A DNA stretch of 64,000 nt from NCBI GenBank assembly GCA_010909165.1, contig MU008184.1, positions 892,988 through 956,987 of the forward strand, given 5' to 3'. The DNA comes from Anthoceros angustus. Taxonomy: Eukaryota; Streptophyta; Anthocerotopsida; Anthocerotales; Anthocerotaceae. The position numbers and the translations under genes were made by a program. Positions 34,811 to 48,980 of the stretch are shown here, one piece after another; the first letter of the stretch is position 1; each line of letters starts with the position of its first letter. The notes under the pieces were generated by a model, which saw only the letters and a list, made by a program, of their open reading frames with translations, made no database searches and had not been told where the DNA came from.

Positions 34811-35393
34811 AGAAGCCATTTAAACAGGCCAGCAAACCCTAGACAATCTCCCTCTCTGTTGGCACCGCCATTCTCTCTCTACCGAAGCTCATTTGAATTC
34901 ACCGAACCTAGTTTTCCGAGCGGATTCCAATCCTGCGTAGGTTCGCCAATCGCTGCCGCCACCGCCTGCTCACTCAAACCTAATTTCTTTGTTCCAAACC
35001 TAGCTTAACTACGCACTGTCTCCGAACCCCGGGCGTGAGGCAAGCCGCCGTCAATCACGGCACGCACACACACCATCAAACCATCCGAACCTAATTTTTC
35101 AGTACTTAAACAAGTTCCATCTGCTTTCCGCTGCATCACCATCACAGCCTCCCCACCTTCTTGTTGCTACCATCCTCGCGGAGATTTTGGCGCTCGGTCA
35201 AGGTCTTTATGCTCGGCGTTCTGGCCCTTGGCGAAGGATCCGCTCATGAGGTCTTGGCGCCGACGCTCGGGTGCTCACGAAGCTCGGCAACGCGAGGTTC
35301 CTGGAGCTGGCGGAGGTTCCGGCTCCGCATGAGGTGCTGAAGTCGGAGGTTTTCCGCTGGCGGAGGTTCTCATGGGTGCGCCCCTCATGCTTT

Positions 35394-35965
35394 TGAAGCC
35401 TCATCCACAGCCCCGTGGTGTCCTTGGAGAGCGTAACGCCATCCAGATCCGCGATCGCCTGTATTGCCCACCACACTAGCACTTGCGATGGGTTTGCCTT
35501 CCACTAGATTTTTAGACATCACCAACCCATCGAATGAGAAAATAGCCACCGACATCTCGCTTTTGCTTTTCAGTGGACGACATCCTCTTACGCCGCCCTT
35601 ACGTGACCACAACGCCAACCACAATTCCGCACCTAGCATCCTTGTAGAGGTTCTTGCGAAGGTGCGTCCCTTGGCGTTTTTGCTAGAAGCCTCATCCACA
35701 CAGTCTGGCTGGTGTCCTTGGAGAGCGCCCAACGTCATCCAGATCTGCGATCAGCCAGGTATTGCCCACCACACTAGCACTTGCTTGCTGATGGGTTTGC
35801 CTTCCACTAGATTTTTAGACATCAGCCAACCTACTGAATGAGAAAATAGCCACTGACATCTCGTTTTGCTTTTCAGGCTGGACGACATCCTCTTACGCTC
35901 AGCGCTCCTTACGTGACCACAACGCCAACCACAATTCCGCACCTAGCATCCTTGTAGAGGTTCTG
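35394..35965. repeat. About 290-bp direct tandem duplication
   Basis: Copy 1 is 35394-35687 and copy 2 is 35688 to about 35965. Both contain 'gaagcctcatccaca', 'attgcccaccacactagcac', 'ttccactagatttttagaca' and 'gtgaccacaacgccaacc'. Differences cluster at CAG/CTG/GCTG in copy 2, shortened or rearranged in copy 1 (caggctggac against cagtggac; ttgctgatgg against cgatgg). No gene recognised in it. Confidence 0.85.
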
Positions 35966-36560
35966 TTGTCATCGGCAACTGTCAACAGCGCACGGTACTA
36001 CCCACCACGCCTAGTCAAGTTGTGTAGTGCGCATCTTGTTTCCAAACACTATCCTCACACTTGTTTTGTCGTCCAGGTTCTAGCGCCCCAGCAAGCCCGA
36101 CTTAGGCGCAAGAACAACCGGCAAGGTAACCATCCTCCTCTCTGACCTGTTTGCTCGTTGTCCTATATAAGAGAGTTGGGCTCTGGGGGAGAGTCACCGT
36201 ATGTTGTGTCTGCAACACATGATAGATTTGCTGTGTGCTGTTGTGTGTTGTTCTGTGACTGCTCATGTTTCTTGAACTGTGTAAGCTCAACCTTTTTGGC
36301 TCATAGAGCTTTGTCAGGTTCGTGGCCGCAGACCAAACGCGGGCTGCACTGTGCTTTGCTCACCCTCTGTTTGCTGTCCAAATAATCTTAAGGAAGGTGC
36401 CTGCAAGTTCCTGTTTGAGCATAAGTTCTCTCCAGTGTTTGTGCCGCCGCAGTAGTATTCAATAGCATACAGTTGCCTGCAGTTGCGTGTAGCATGATTT
36501 CCTCAGTCGCAAAAGCATGCATGCAAGCAGCCTGCAGTCGCATGCATGCTTGCTGAGACA
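35966..36560. other. Region upstream of the unknown spliced gene
   Basis: No clear coding sequence. It contains 'cctatataagagag' at about 36162, a plausible TATA box for the plus-strand gene to the right, and a cluster of 'gcatgcatgc'-like palindromes near 36515-36550. Confidence 0.4.
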
Positions 36561-36569
36561 ATCATGTTC

Positions 36570-38107
36570 CCACCCATGGGGATCCAGGATATGGTACCAG
36601 ACCGGAGTTCGAAATCCCACTCCTTGAAATACGGAAGATTGTTGAAAAAGGTACTACGTAGGAATATTCTGTTTTGAAGTTTTTGTCGCCACGTGACTAA
36701 CTGAATGATGGTTTCCAGTTCTCACGGAGCACACTATGTTCACATCTATGGACAAGCAAGACTTACAGCTCCTTTGCCAGGTACCTGCCCAACTGGAAAA
36801 ATTAAAAAGGTACAGAGTTTTGCTCCCATCACGCCTTTACAAACTATAGGACTGTAAAATTGTTTTCAGCATGCTAACCATGTTTGTCTCAATAAATGTT
36901 CATATACAGGATATCAAGAAGAATTTACGAACAACAGCACAGTTAGAGTTGGAGACAATGACTCTAGTGAGAAGGTTTAACGGACAACAAATCTCGATTC
37001 AGTCAATACTCGAGGTAAACCAAAAAATGTGTCGATATTATTTATTAGTGTTCTCCCAGATACTTAACAGTTTGTTTACAGAGTGCTGCAGAACAAGCGG
37101 CTGCAGCTAAAGAAATCAAAGACAAAATACACGGAATTGACGACAAAATCAACAACACAGACATCTCACATCAGGTTGGTCAAAGCAATCATTGAATTCT
37201 CATATCCTGTTTTTCCTCTACTTAACAAATTTCTCCATTTTTACAGGAAAAAAAGAGAAAAATAGAAGAGTCTGAAGACAATGCTCCAACTTATGGCCTT
37301 TCAAAAGAGTTCACTAAATTTGGCAAATGGATGAATAACTTCCAGTATCCGCCAATTTTCCAAGATTTCAAGAACAAATATGTTCCAATTTGGGAGCATA
37401 GTCTTAAAGACCCAGTGCAGCCAATCCTCAATGAAGATGGGTCTACACCAACCTTTCAGCAGCATATAGAGATTCAGAAAAGTAAGTAGCTTTGGAATTT
37501 TTTATTTTATAAAGTTAATTATCTGCTTTAATTTTTCATTGTGATTTTGTAGAGATATCCGAAGCCATTCAAAATAAGGAGTTGAGAACTACAGACTTAT
37601 TGTCCCTTATGGAGGATCTAGAGACGCCAAAAAATATCCAGAAGGTATTTTCCTGAATTTACAAGGTATATTCCTCAAATGGAAATTTCTAACATCTGCC
37701 CTTCTTCCATAACTTAAAGTCACACTTTCGCAGTGTGGGGAATCTTCACATCACCTGCCTAACGTTAGTCAGAAAGATATTTATCGAGCAGGACGTACTT
37801 CGACTTGAAATGGAGGTAACTTACTAACTTGTTCCACCTTCGTTTGTAGCTATCGAAGAAACAAAAGGAGTTGTTTGCACTGTTTGAGGTTAGTACATAA
37901 AATTACTAGTTTTCAATTTTAATAAGTTCTATTTCTAATAAATGATATTGCTTGTAGAAATATTCACGTCTGGACGAAATCTTTGAGATGATAAACTTTT
38001 TATATGTACCGTACAACGAGCAAAAGAAAAGACATTACTCTGAAGACTATGCTCCACCGAAATCGCCTGTTTACACCCCGTCAACCCCGATAGAATATGA
38101 CTTCTGA
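36570..38107 (+). CDS. Spliced gene, protein of unknown function with coiled coil
   Basis: At least eight exons: (?)-36650, 36719-36809, 36870-37014, 37082-37174, 37247-37481, 37553-37644, 37850-37888, 37958-38107. All junctions are GT-AG and the reading phase is kept throughout, which is strong evidence for a real gene. The product is about 300 residues. A helical N-terminal half (LTEHTMFTSMDKQDLQLLCQ, then VPAQLEKLK and LRTTAQLELETMTLVRRF) is followed by a lysine-rich EKKRKIEESE. Next come FTKFGKWMNNFQYPPIF and FKNKYVPIWEHSLKDP, and a proline-rich tail, SPVYTPSTPIEYDF. The start codon is not fixed: the first exon's frame has no ATG before an upstream stop, so a 5' exon is missing. No family recognised. 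CAG/CTG are normal here. Confidence 0.75.
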
Positions 38108-38555
38108 TTTTGACACCATAATGTCCGTAAAACGGTTATAGGATTAAAACTGCTGGGACTTCTTATAATAGCGAAAGCAGAAATGGTAACTTGTGTTACC
38201 TCACAATTGACATTAAAGAGAGAGAAAAAGAATATAAGCTAGGTGGGTAGGGCAGCAACCCCTTGGGGCTGAGACCAGACTGGCCATCGCCTCGGCTCAC
38301 GAGCATGGGGCGCCCTCGGCCCCACCGGCCGCTCACTGTGAACGGACTGCCGACGGCCTAAACGGTCTCGGCCTAACGGCCTCAATCGTTCTCGGCCGTG
38401 ACGGCCCTCCTCGTGTCCGTTACCTAATACAAAAATTGTGTGTCAATGTATCTTAAATACTACATATGTGACTCTTCATCAAATAACCCTAAGCATAGGC
38501 AACCCTAGCATTATCTCTAATAAAACGAGTGTTGATTAAGTAATCTAACATGGGA
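38108..38555. other. GC-rich segment, possible retroelement end
   Basis: No gene. 38270-38415 is rich in CGGCC with repeated 'ctcggccgtgacggcc'-like words. 38430-38550 is AT-rich with 'aaataaccctaa' and ends 'taatctaaca', which could be an LTR end. No partner was found. Confidence 0.3.
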
Positions 38556-39165
38556 ACACATTGAAGACTATCCTAGAGGAGGCTGAGGTTGCCCAAGCCA
38601 AACATGGAGAATTGGAGAACAAGCTCAAGGAGCTGGAGGGGAGACAGGCCACTTGGGGTAAAGAAGCGAGGAGCTCACAAAGCAAGCAACAGAAGTTGAG
38701 CAACGGTGGAAAGAAGAGGTGGCCCACTGGAGGAAGGTCGTGCATTGCATGCTGGTCATCAGGAAGCAACGCTTACAGGCCGATTATGCTTGGCAACAGG
38801 GCGTCCGGGAGGCATGGAAGGGAGATGCGGCCGAGAATGTTACCTTAAAGCTCCGCTTGAGTGAGGTGACCCTCGAGAGAGATGCTCTGCGCAACAAGTT
38901 GGCCTCAGGACAATGGCATGAGGATTTTGATGAGATTTGTTTGAAGGGCTAAGAGATGCACGTCCACCTACATGCTAGGGTCAACAAGCTCGCTAAGGAG
39001 ATGCGCTCCTTGTTGACAAGGAAGCTGTTGGGTCTCCACGATGATGACCGGGAGATTTTGGAGGAATTGCGGCCCTCAACTTCAGAGATTCAGGACCTGA
39101 AGAGTGAAATGGACACGGAGGGGTCGGTTTGGGAGGAGCCGACGGAGGAGGAAGTTTCGAGCTAA
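38556..39165 (+). pseudogene. Degenerate coiled-coil frame, retroelement gag-like
   Basis: Plus-strand fragments in two frames: EEAEVAQAKHGELENKLKEL (38561-38720) and then, shifted, HWRKVVHCMLVIRKQRLQAD to LRLSEVTLERDALRNKLASG (38719-38950). There is an in-frame TAA, then LHARVNKLAKEMRSLLTRKL and an acidic end (EEPTEEEVSS). It resembles the coiled-coil gag-like proteins of plant LTR elements, but no zinc knuckle or pol motif is present. Family uncertain. Confidence 0.4.
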
Positions 39166-39719
39166 CCGGTAAGGCTGGTGGAGGTGTCTAGCAGCGCGAC
39201 GGGCGTTGCACTAACAACCAACCACCTCGAGGTGGTTGTGACGGCCGGCAGGCACACCGAGAGGTACGGCAGGCCTGCAAGAGGCGCCCGCGAGGGGAGG
39301 TGACGCTCCGCCCATCGCCAGCCGCCGAGACATGATGGAGGCCCCGCCACGGCGACAGAGGGAGATTCTCGGGGAGTAGTCCCCTACGAAGAGAAGGAAG
39401 ACGCAAGGTGGCGCCCGGCCATGCCAAGAAGAACTAGGGTAGGAAGACACCTGGTAGGGGAGTTAAGGGGTCATCAAGACCCTTGGGGGTTAGTGGGATC
39501 GTTAGAAAAGTAGGTTAAGAACCTTTAAAAGGCCACCTACTTGAACCGTAAGCGAAGCCCCACCCACCCCGAACTTAATTATCACTAGGGTTGGGGAGTT
39601 CCTATAAGAAGGGGAGGAAGTGTGGACTGTGGGCTCTCCCCTTGGGTAGGTAATCAGCTAGGTTTTGTTTTTTTCGTAAGTGTGGAGTGGAAAATAAGGC
39701 AAAAGGGAGAGAGTAACCT

Positions 39720-39860
39720 GTAGACCGCACTCGAGTGGACAGAGAGACCCGGACCGCACCGAGCGGCTACGACAAGACCGAGCGGCCACGACCGCACCGA
39801 GCGGCCACGACCGCACCGAGCGGCTACGGACCGCACCGAGCGGCTACGGATCACACGCCG
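39720..39860. repeat. Minisatellite of GACCGCACCGAGCGGC(C/T)AC units
   Basis: Five or six copies of a 19-22 bp unit such as GACCGCACCGAGCGGCCAC in tandem, within GC-rich sequence following a TATA-like 'tcctataagaagg' at about 39600. No coding function assigned. Confidence 0.75.
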
Positions 39861-40353
39861 CAAAATCACGGTAAGTTTGGGCCTGCGCCGAGTAAGCGCA
39901 CGCCATGAAAGGTAACTTTGGAACGGGAGCGATTTCGCAGGCGCCACGTGAACCCGTAGAGGCGGACAGCATGCAAAGCAGGACGTAGGGTTGCTGGTCG
40001 CTGGGCAAGTAACCACGCCCGTGTACATGCGCCGGAGTAAGTCTAGAGTACGCGAGCGGAGGCGGCAACGTAAAGCTAGAGTAAGCAATGTAGGACTCGG
40101 CGCTACGGCAACGGACGCCTCCCGCCGCTTACTCCCGACGACCGTCCGAGCCAAGGCCATTCTCTCGAGCGATGTCACGGCAGTTTTCGCAGTCTCTCGT
40201 GCAAAGACACCCTACTCTTTGGCACTATCTTTTCAGGCGACCGAGCGCAATTCCGAGTGACTCACCTCCGCGAACGAAGCGCGCGATGCGGCGAAGGGAG
40301 GAAGAAGATTTGTTCAGCCTCAAGCCCCAACAGCAGACCAAGCTGCGCACAAC

Positions 40354-40626
40354 AATGGGGCCAAAGAAGGCGGCGGAGACGTGGGAACCCTGGCCCTTGG
40401 TGGAATGAAACATTGTCACCAAGCGCTATCCGGATTTCGGTCCTTGGCTGGAGGAAGCGGAGGAGCTAGTGGAGGATTGGCACCTGGATATCTTCCAGGC
40501 TGTCTGGACCTTCGATAGCATCGCTTTGGTCCGGGAATACGCCCGGAAAATATTGGCAGTGGCCAACAAGGAGGTCCGCTCCAAGAGTCTGAGGGAGGAC
40601 CCCAGAAGGTGGACCGTGGAGTCTTG
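40354..40626 (+). pseudogene. Open frame with one internal stop, gag-like
   Basis: From MGPKKAAETWEPWPLVE, an in-frame TGA, then NIVTKRYPDFGPWLEEAEEL and FQAVWTFDSIALVREYARKI to a stop at about 40626. It is tryptophan-rich and helical. It sits in the same GC-rich, repeat-bearing unit as the two minisatellites, so it is probably part of one degenerate LTR element. Not recognised. Confidence 0.35.
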
Positions 40627-40764
40627 AGGGCAGTCTACAATCGCCCAGCAGAAGAAATTGGGGGCGTAGTCCCGGAGCCCCTTAAGGTGAGGGGGAAGGT
40701 GGAAGCGGCCAGGGCGGCACTCTTGAGGCCGGGGACGCAGCGGTCCTCAAACGGGTGGTTGATG

Positions 40765-40952
40765 GGACCCCGAGGTCCGGACTCCAGAAATGAGACCGGA
40801 CCCCTAGGTCCGGACTCCGGAAATAAGGCCGGACCCCAAGGTCCGGACTCCAGAAATAAGGCCGGACCCCAAGGTCCGGACTCCAGAGTCGAGACCGGAC
40901 CCTGAGGTTCGGCCTCCAAAGTCGAGACCGGACCCCGAGGTCCGGACTCAGG
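40765..40952. repeat. 33-bp minisatellite encoding an 11-residue GPxGPDSRNKA repeat
   Basis: Nearly six tandem copies of a 33-bp unit containing 'ggaccccaaggtccggactcc'. Because 33 is a multiple of three the unit stays in frame; the plus strand gives repeats of GPQGPDSRNKA. The unit holds the palindrome GGACC..GGTCC. It may have been coding in the parent element. Confidence 0.85.
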
Positions 40953-43363
40953 AGGAGAGGGGGAATCACCACCGACCGCCAGTGAGCTCCGTGGCCCCAC
41001 AGCAGTGGACCCACCGGAGGTCGAGAGAGGACTGAGAGGGGATGTGGTGGTTACCGCTTGTCGACCGCCCGATATCTCAACCTAACAGTAGTCTCGGGAA
41101 GGGAAGGCCACCGCGGATCATCCGATTGCGCGCCGGATGTCGTGACTAGGGATTGGGCCATCAACGCCGAGGCGGAACCACGGCACTCCAGTACCACGAC
41201 GAGATAGGCGGAATAGAGGGGAATAGTAGAGGCACACCGAAATGGGCTACCAGCCTGTAATAGGAGTGTAATAAAGCCCGCTGGGCGAGTATAAGAGGGC
41301 AATGCTCTAGTAAAGCATCTTTCTTTGGGGTGGATATGCCCTTGTAGACCCTTGTGCGCCTTTTGCTAACGCGAGTCCCGAGTCACCGAGGCACGACTCA
41401 AGAGATTGATCAAGGTCCCGTGACTACCCCAACGTGTGGTGGTGTGTGGGCGAACGACGAGACCCTTGCTCTTCCAGAGCCGAGGGCCGACATTGAACGG
41501 ACCGGAACGCGTGAGCTGGTGGCACTCCGAGAGGGCGGTAGAGTCTTGGATGGAGAGGCTCGAACGACAACGGAGGTCCGGACTTACGCAACCCACCCAC
41601 TCTTCCCAAAAGAACGATGAGCGAGGGAGAGGGTGAGGAGAACGAACCAGACGAACGAGGGGCTGATCGGTAGGATACGGTGAACGAAGTCCTTAACGCT
41701 TGGCCACGCCAGCCCGCTTGCGGACGTTAAGAAGTTAGTAGTAAACCGCGAGCGCGCTGAGTCCGAAACGGCCACGACCGTGAGGTGAGAATCGGTTGAG
41801 ACGTGCCAAACGGAACCTATCATTCTCTTGGGAACGGACCCCTTGTTACAACGACACGCGACTGTGCGCGCCCAGCTGGCCGTCAGCGAAAGTCACACCA
41901 CAGGAAGTCCCATAATAAAATGTCATGTCTTTCTCTCCTGACTTGTGCGCGCTTGACTATTGCGTGAGTGTTGCGTGCCGACTGTGTATGTGTCCATGGT
42001 GTCTGGTAGGGTATTGGGGTGTGGTGACCAGGGCAAGGGCTGTGCTTGCGCCTTCTCTTGTTAAGGTAGCAGCTAGGGAGTGTGTGAGCGGTGAGGGAGC
42101 GGCGCCGTAGCTGCAGAGACGGTGCGAGAGGCTGGTGGAGGGAGTTCCCTTGTAAATTCCAGCGCGCGAGAGGTCTGCTGCAGCTAAGTGTTTGGCCTAG
42201 GACTGTGAGGGCACTACCATGTGATTTGAGGCAGCAGGTGGGGAGCCAGGAGGGCGCCCAGAGCTGTTAGGTAGATAGGAGGAGTGGAAGAGGACATCGC
42301 TTGCGGGTTATAAACCTTGGCGCTGGACGTCATAAATACATCGAAATCCTTAGCCATCGCCCCGTCAAAATAAAAGTGTACTACCGAACTAAAACGGCAT
42401 CCCTGATGGCTGCCCTTTGTAGTTTTTGAATACCTATCTAGCTGGGCTGAAAAGTGATACGTATCAGTATTTCAACAGGGGAGTGGTCTAGGTCGCTTAA
42501 CAACGTTTCTTCTCCTCGCAGTCTCAGGGACAGGACTTTGGAGGAATGCGACGATGCGGGGCCTATGCATGTAGCAAGGATTTCGGTTACGCTGGGAACT
42601 TACCTTTCAGCTCAAATCCTTGGCCTGCCCTGTCGATGTCCAGGGCTTCCACTCGGTGATTGCTGCGGAGCTGAGCTCCCTATGCAACTAGGAGGGGTTT
42701 CGCGCTAAGTCTATCTCAAGTGAGAGACCTGTTGCTGGGCTCTCCGTCTTGACTACGTGGTCGAACCTCTGTGGTACCCTGAGGGCCCCTTTTCAGTTGG
42801 AAGAGAGCTGCCTTAACGCTGGGCTTGGAACAGACCTGCTTAGTTGACTTTGAAGTCGAAAACGGCGGCGCTGCTTCTGGATCTGTATGTGGCGGTGTTC
42901 TGCATTCTTGCGTAGATGATCTCTTACTTCATCTGTAGTTTGCTTTGCTGATTCTCATAGCGGGGTGTCTTGAGAAGGTAGCATTGAGCCCTAGTCCTGT
43001 CATCTGGCAGGTGGTGGTAGGGACCATTTTTATTGCAGAGCTCTCTGAAGTATTACGTGGTGACCTGGGCCCTTATGTATGCGGGGAAGGATCCCTAACC
43101 TTCAGAGACTGGTTGGGGTGCAGGACGCCTGGGCGTTTTCAGCTTCATTTTCCCGTCTGCCTGTTGAGCATGTTCCATCGCACTGCAGGCCAAAGATAAT
43201 TCGTTGCTTATGGATGGTGCGAGCTAGTGACCGTCTTCTTCATACTCAGTCTAAGGGCGTAAGGACAGGAGTCGACTCCCGGGAAAAAACTCTTCAAGCG
43301 GAACCCCCTCGTTTAGCAAATCTGGCGCAAAAAATAGGGAAGTCCATTAGGAGGCCAGGTGTA
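40953..43363. other. GC-rich element remnant and upstream region of CK2 alpha
   Basis: 41230-41420 has LTR-like promoter and polyadenylation-type words (gcgagtataagaggg, aataaagcccgc). 41.4-41.9 kb is GC-rich without a supported gene. 42-43.36 kb precedes the CK2 alpha start and should include its promoter and 5' untranslated exons; no TATA box or splice site could be chosen with confidence. Confidence 0.35.
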
Positions 43364-45667
<2,304 letters not shown>

Positions 45668-46268
45668 GGCTACGGTCTGGATTTGCCGAAACCCTGAAAC
45701 ATATGGTGTCTGTGGCTCCTTGAGGGCTTTCAAATGAAGGGGGTTGGCCGTAATTCTTTGGTCTGTATCTCGTGGGTCAGCTAAGGTGGTATCTAGTTGT
45801 GGCAGGCAGATCTGGACCTGGCCTGAAGTCGTCGTAGGTGGTGTGTCCTAGTATCTACCCGTATAATTAGGGTTGAGGGTGGAATTCTGGTCATATTTGC
45901 GTTGTCTCCTTGCCCATGTGTTGTGCTGTCTCTAGCTGATATGGATCTAAAGAGTCCCGACTTGACCTAGAAGGAGTGAAACTGGTTCGGCGGCCCGGTT
46001 CGTTGGATTAATGCCGTAACCGGCAAATTGAAAAGTTCTTGCGTTTCAGTTTCAGTCGCAGTGTCAGTTTAGAACGGTCCCAGTGACGACAGCGGACGCA
46101 CTGCCGGTAATGCCGCAGCGTTCTGGAGACGAGTCCCCGATCGTTCTCGTGGTATCTTTCCGACAAAGGCTCTCCTGTTGGGCTGGGCTGGGCCGGGCCG
46201 ATGTCCACCCCGCAACATGGCTGACGGCAGTGAGGATCGTGTTGACGGTCTGTATTCGTTCAGGTCGA
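45668..46268. other. Spacer between CK2 alpha and the DUF707 gene
   Basis: Holds the 3' untranslated region of CK2 alpha and the promoter of the next gene. No supported coding sequence. The long open frames on both strands from 46.07 kb overlap the first exons of the next gene and are by-products of GC-rich sequence. Confidence 0.5.
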
Positions 46269-48537
46269 TGGGCAGTTCCAATGCGTTCTGGGCGGATGGA
46301 GAAGCATCCGTCGAGTACACTGGCCACTCAGGCCGGTCTTGTTGCTTCTCGTGATTCTTTTCACTGCCGCATCGCTTGCCACCCACCGTTACGGTTACGG
46401 AGAGGTTAGTCAGTGTCGTGCTGAAGCTCCTTGTGCTAATATTCATTACTGTCGGGACATCAGACGATGTGCTGAGCCTGTAGTTCATTTGCGTGGAAAG
46501 CTGCAGCAGGTCTGGAGATGGCGCTCTCAGAGCTTTGTGCCTGGTTGGGGCTCCAGGAGCTGCAGGGTGGGTTGCTCTTTGCCAACTTCCTAGTGTGAGA
46601 AGAAACAGAACAGCGCCCTTACAGTTTGCGCACTCCCTCCAGTTGGACGACACGAACCCCCGCTTGAGTCTTCCGTTGGGGATTGTGGAGAAGACTTCCG
46701 ATTTGGAACTCAGGCCTTTGTGGGGCAGGAAACGGAAGCAGGTAGGCGACTGACTCTAGCGCACCAACTATTGTCACATCTGCCGGATGTTGTTCTCACC
46801 TGCACGGGCCGAGGCAGGAATTTGAAGGTGTCAGCAAGAGCCTGTTAGCTATGGCAGTCGGGGTCAAACAGAAGAGCAAGGTCGATCAGATTGTTCAGCG
46901 GGTACTCCTTTTACCTCTACCTTGTCAAGTGTCTTTACGCGCATGATTCCAGGCTGCCATTTATTCAGCTGCCATCTGATAATTGCTCCGTGCTCGGCAG
47001 TTTCCTTTGAGCAATTTCACAGTAATGTTGCTTCACTATGATGGAGTAGTGGATGAGTGGAATGACTTACCGTGGTTTAACGATGTTATGCACATTGTGG
47101 CTCTGCACCAAACGAAGTGGTAGTCCCTGGCAACCTCTGTGGCCCTGCCAAGTATTTGGATAAGTGCACATCAACGGAGCCTGATGTATTTGGGAATTTG
47201 TAAACAGGTGGTTTGCCAAGCGTTTCCTCCATCCAGATATTGTTGCCCCTTATATGTACATTTTCCTGTGGGACGAGGATATTGGGGTCCAGAACTTTCA
47301 GGCAGGCAGGTACGGTTGTCAAGTCGTGGGAATTAGTACTAGCAGCAATCAGTTCCCGAGTTACGTCCTTAACTGTATTGAGGTTTGCTCGTTGGTGTGT
47401 GCTGTAGCATTGTGTAGAATCTTCACTTGGTGATGGTCTTTTCTGCCAGCGCAGATATGTGTCCATTGTGAAGGAGGAGGGCCTGGAAATTTCACAACCG
47501 GCCTTGGATCGTAAAGTCTCTGAGATCCACCACTGGATCACAGTCCGGAATCCCAGAGTTAGAGTGCACAGGTAAGATATGCTGGGATGCTCGCAAGGCG
47601 TTCAGTATAGTTTACACATAAAGATATAATCCTCGTTGCGCAGGAGGGTATATAAGTACCGTGGAAATGGTCTCTGCTGGGAAAATAGCACATCACCACC
47701 CTGCACTGGGTAAGCTTATCCCAACAATCCCTTTTCACTCGGTCCCCGTACCAGTGTACATTATCAGATGTGCTTCTGTTGATAGATGGGTGGAGATGAT
47801 GGTGCCTGTATTTTCTACAGAGGCATGGCGATGTACCTGGCACCTCATACAGGTAGAAAACTTACTGACGACCAACGATCGCAAGTCTTTGTGTTGTCTG
47901 ATGGTTTGTATCGGATGTTGTTCAGAATGATCTCATTCACGGCTGGGGCCTCGACATGAAGCTTGGCTACTGTGTTCATGTAGCACCCTATTATTTTTGC
48001 ATGCTCAGAATCATAGTGGCAGTATGGAAGCTAACCATAGTGAGCTGTTGTCAGGGAGACAGGACTGCGAAAATTGGAGTTGTAGATGCTGAATATGTTG
48101 TCCACCTTGGGGTCAGGACGTTGGCAGCAACAGATGTATGTTACTCCACCATTACCACTTGCAATGTTGCTATTGTCATTCATCCTCGAAAGCTTTCTGC
48201 AGTCTGTAGGATCGTTGGACGAGGCAGACATTCCCGAGGGTGAGGATGTCGAACGACTTGAGGTAAGGCCGCCTAAATTGGAGTGTCTGAAATCCAGGCT
48301 GCAACCATTCAGAATTTCCTCTCTGTTGCAGGATTTAGGAGGAGGGAGGATTGTAGATTCCAGAGTCAAGGTACTGCCATGGAAAGCTTGCTGTCATCAT
48401 AAAGCTCTTGGTTTTCCACTGACTTACCGTGGCAATGCCAGATAAGAAGAAAATCCTACAGGGAATCACATGTCTTTTACCAGCGTTGGGTACAAGCAGC
48501 GGAGAAAGATGATTGCTGGACAGACCCATACATGTAA
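46269..48537 (+). CDS. DUF707 family protein (membrane-anchored, glycosyltransferase-like)
   Basis: Exons from the conserved part on: about 46623-46741 (GIVEKTSDLELRPLW), 46818-46901 (LLAMAVGVKQKSKVDQIVQR), 47001-47119, 47208-47309, 47455-47571, 47644-47709, 47786-47852, 47926-47979, 48055-48135, 48203-48262, 48332-48370, 48442-48537. Phases agree at every GT-AG junction. Motifs typical of plant DUF707 proteins are present: HYDGVVDEWND, WWFAKRFLHPDIV, YIFLWDEDIGVQNF, EGLEISQPALD, STSPPCTGWVEMM, DLIHGWGLDMKLGYC and GDRTAKIGVVDAEYVVHLGV. The end is FYQRWVQAAEKDDCWTDPYM. A hydrophobic stretch LLLVILFTAASLA near 46340 is the likely membrane anchor, but its frame has no ATG nearby, so the first exon is unresolved. 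The biochemical role of the family is not settled. Confidence 0.88.
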
Positions 48538-48980
48538 CAGCATTCCAGGTTGGAGACTACCTTAACGGCTAGCCAAATTGATGTTTTCCTGGATGCTGCG
48601 TCACAAGCTCTAATGCGCTCTTTGAATCTCATCTATGGTACGTCGAAAGGACACAAGAGGTTTACAGCGGAGTTGTCTAGGACCTCTCCAATTCACTCCA
48701 CAGAGAAACTAACACAACTCTCAGCCATCCCAATCTCACAATGTGGCACTAGGCTCCAAGTATCCTGCCAACTGGTGACTCGAAGACCACCTTCTTGAGG
48801 TGTTGTTCTTTATTTCCGAGGTGTTGCTCTTCATTCTCAGCATGCGCTCTTTATTCCCATAATGCATAGTGACTTGAGTCGGGCTATCTACGTCCAACTG
48901 GTTATTGCTCTTGACTCATCGACAATCTCTCTAGCTAGGCTTTCCACAAAGCCCTCTCAATTTGAGGTTTGTATCACACA

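Noticed and set aside
34387-34835. Minus-strand frames rich in APKAKVF and EGQGLF
   Set aside because: They follow the minisatellite period and shift frame with its length changes; no sign of selection for protein.
46069-46653. 194-codon minus-strand frame
   Set aside because: It overlaps the 5' exons of the DUF707 gene and has no recognisable domain.
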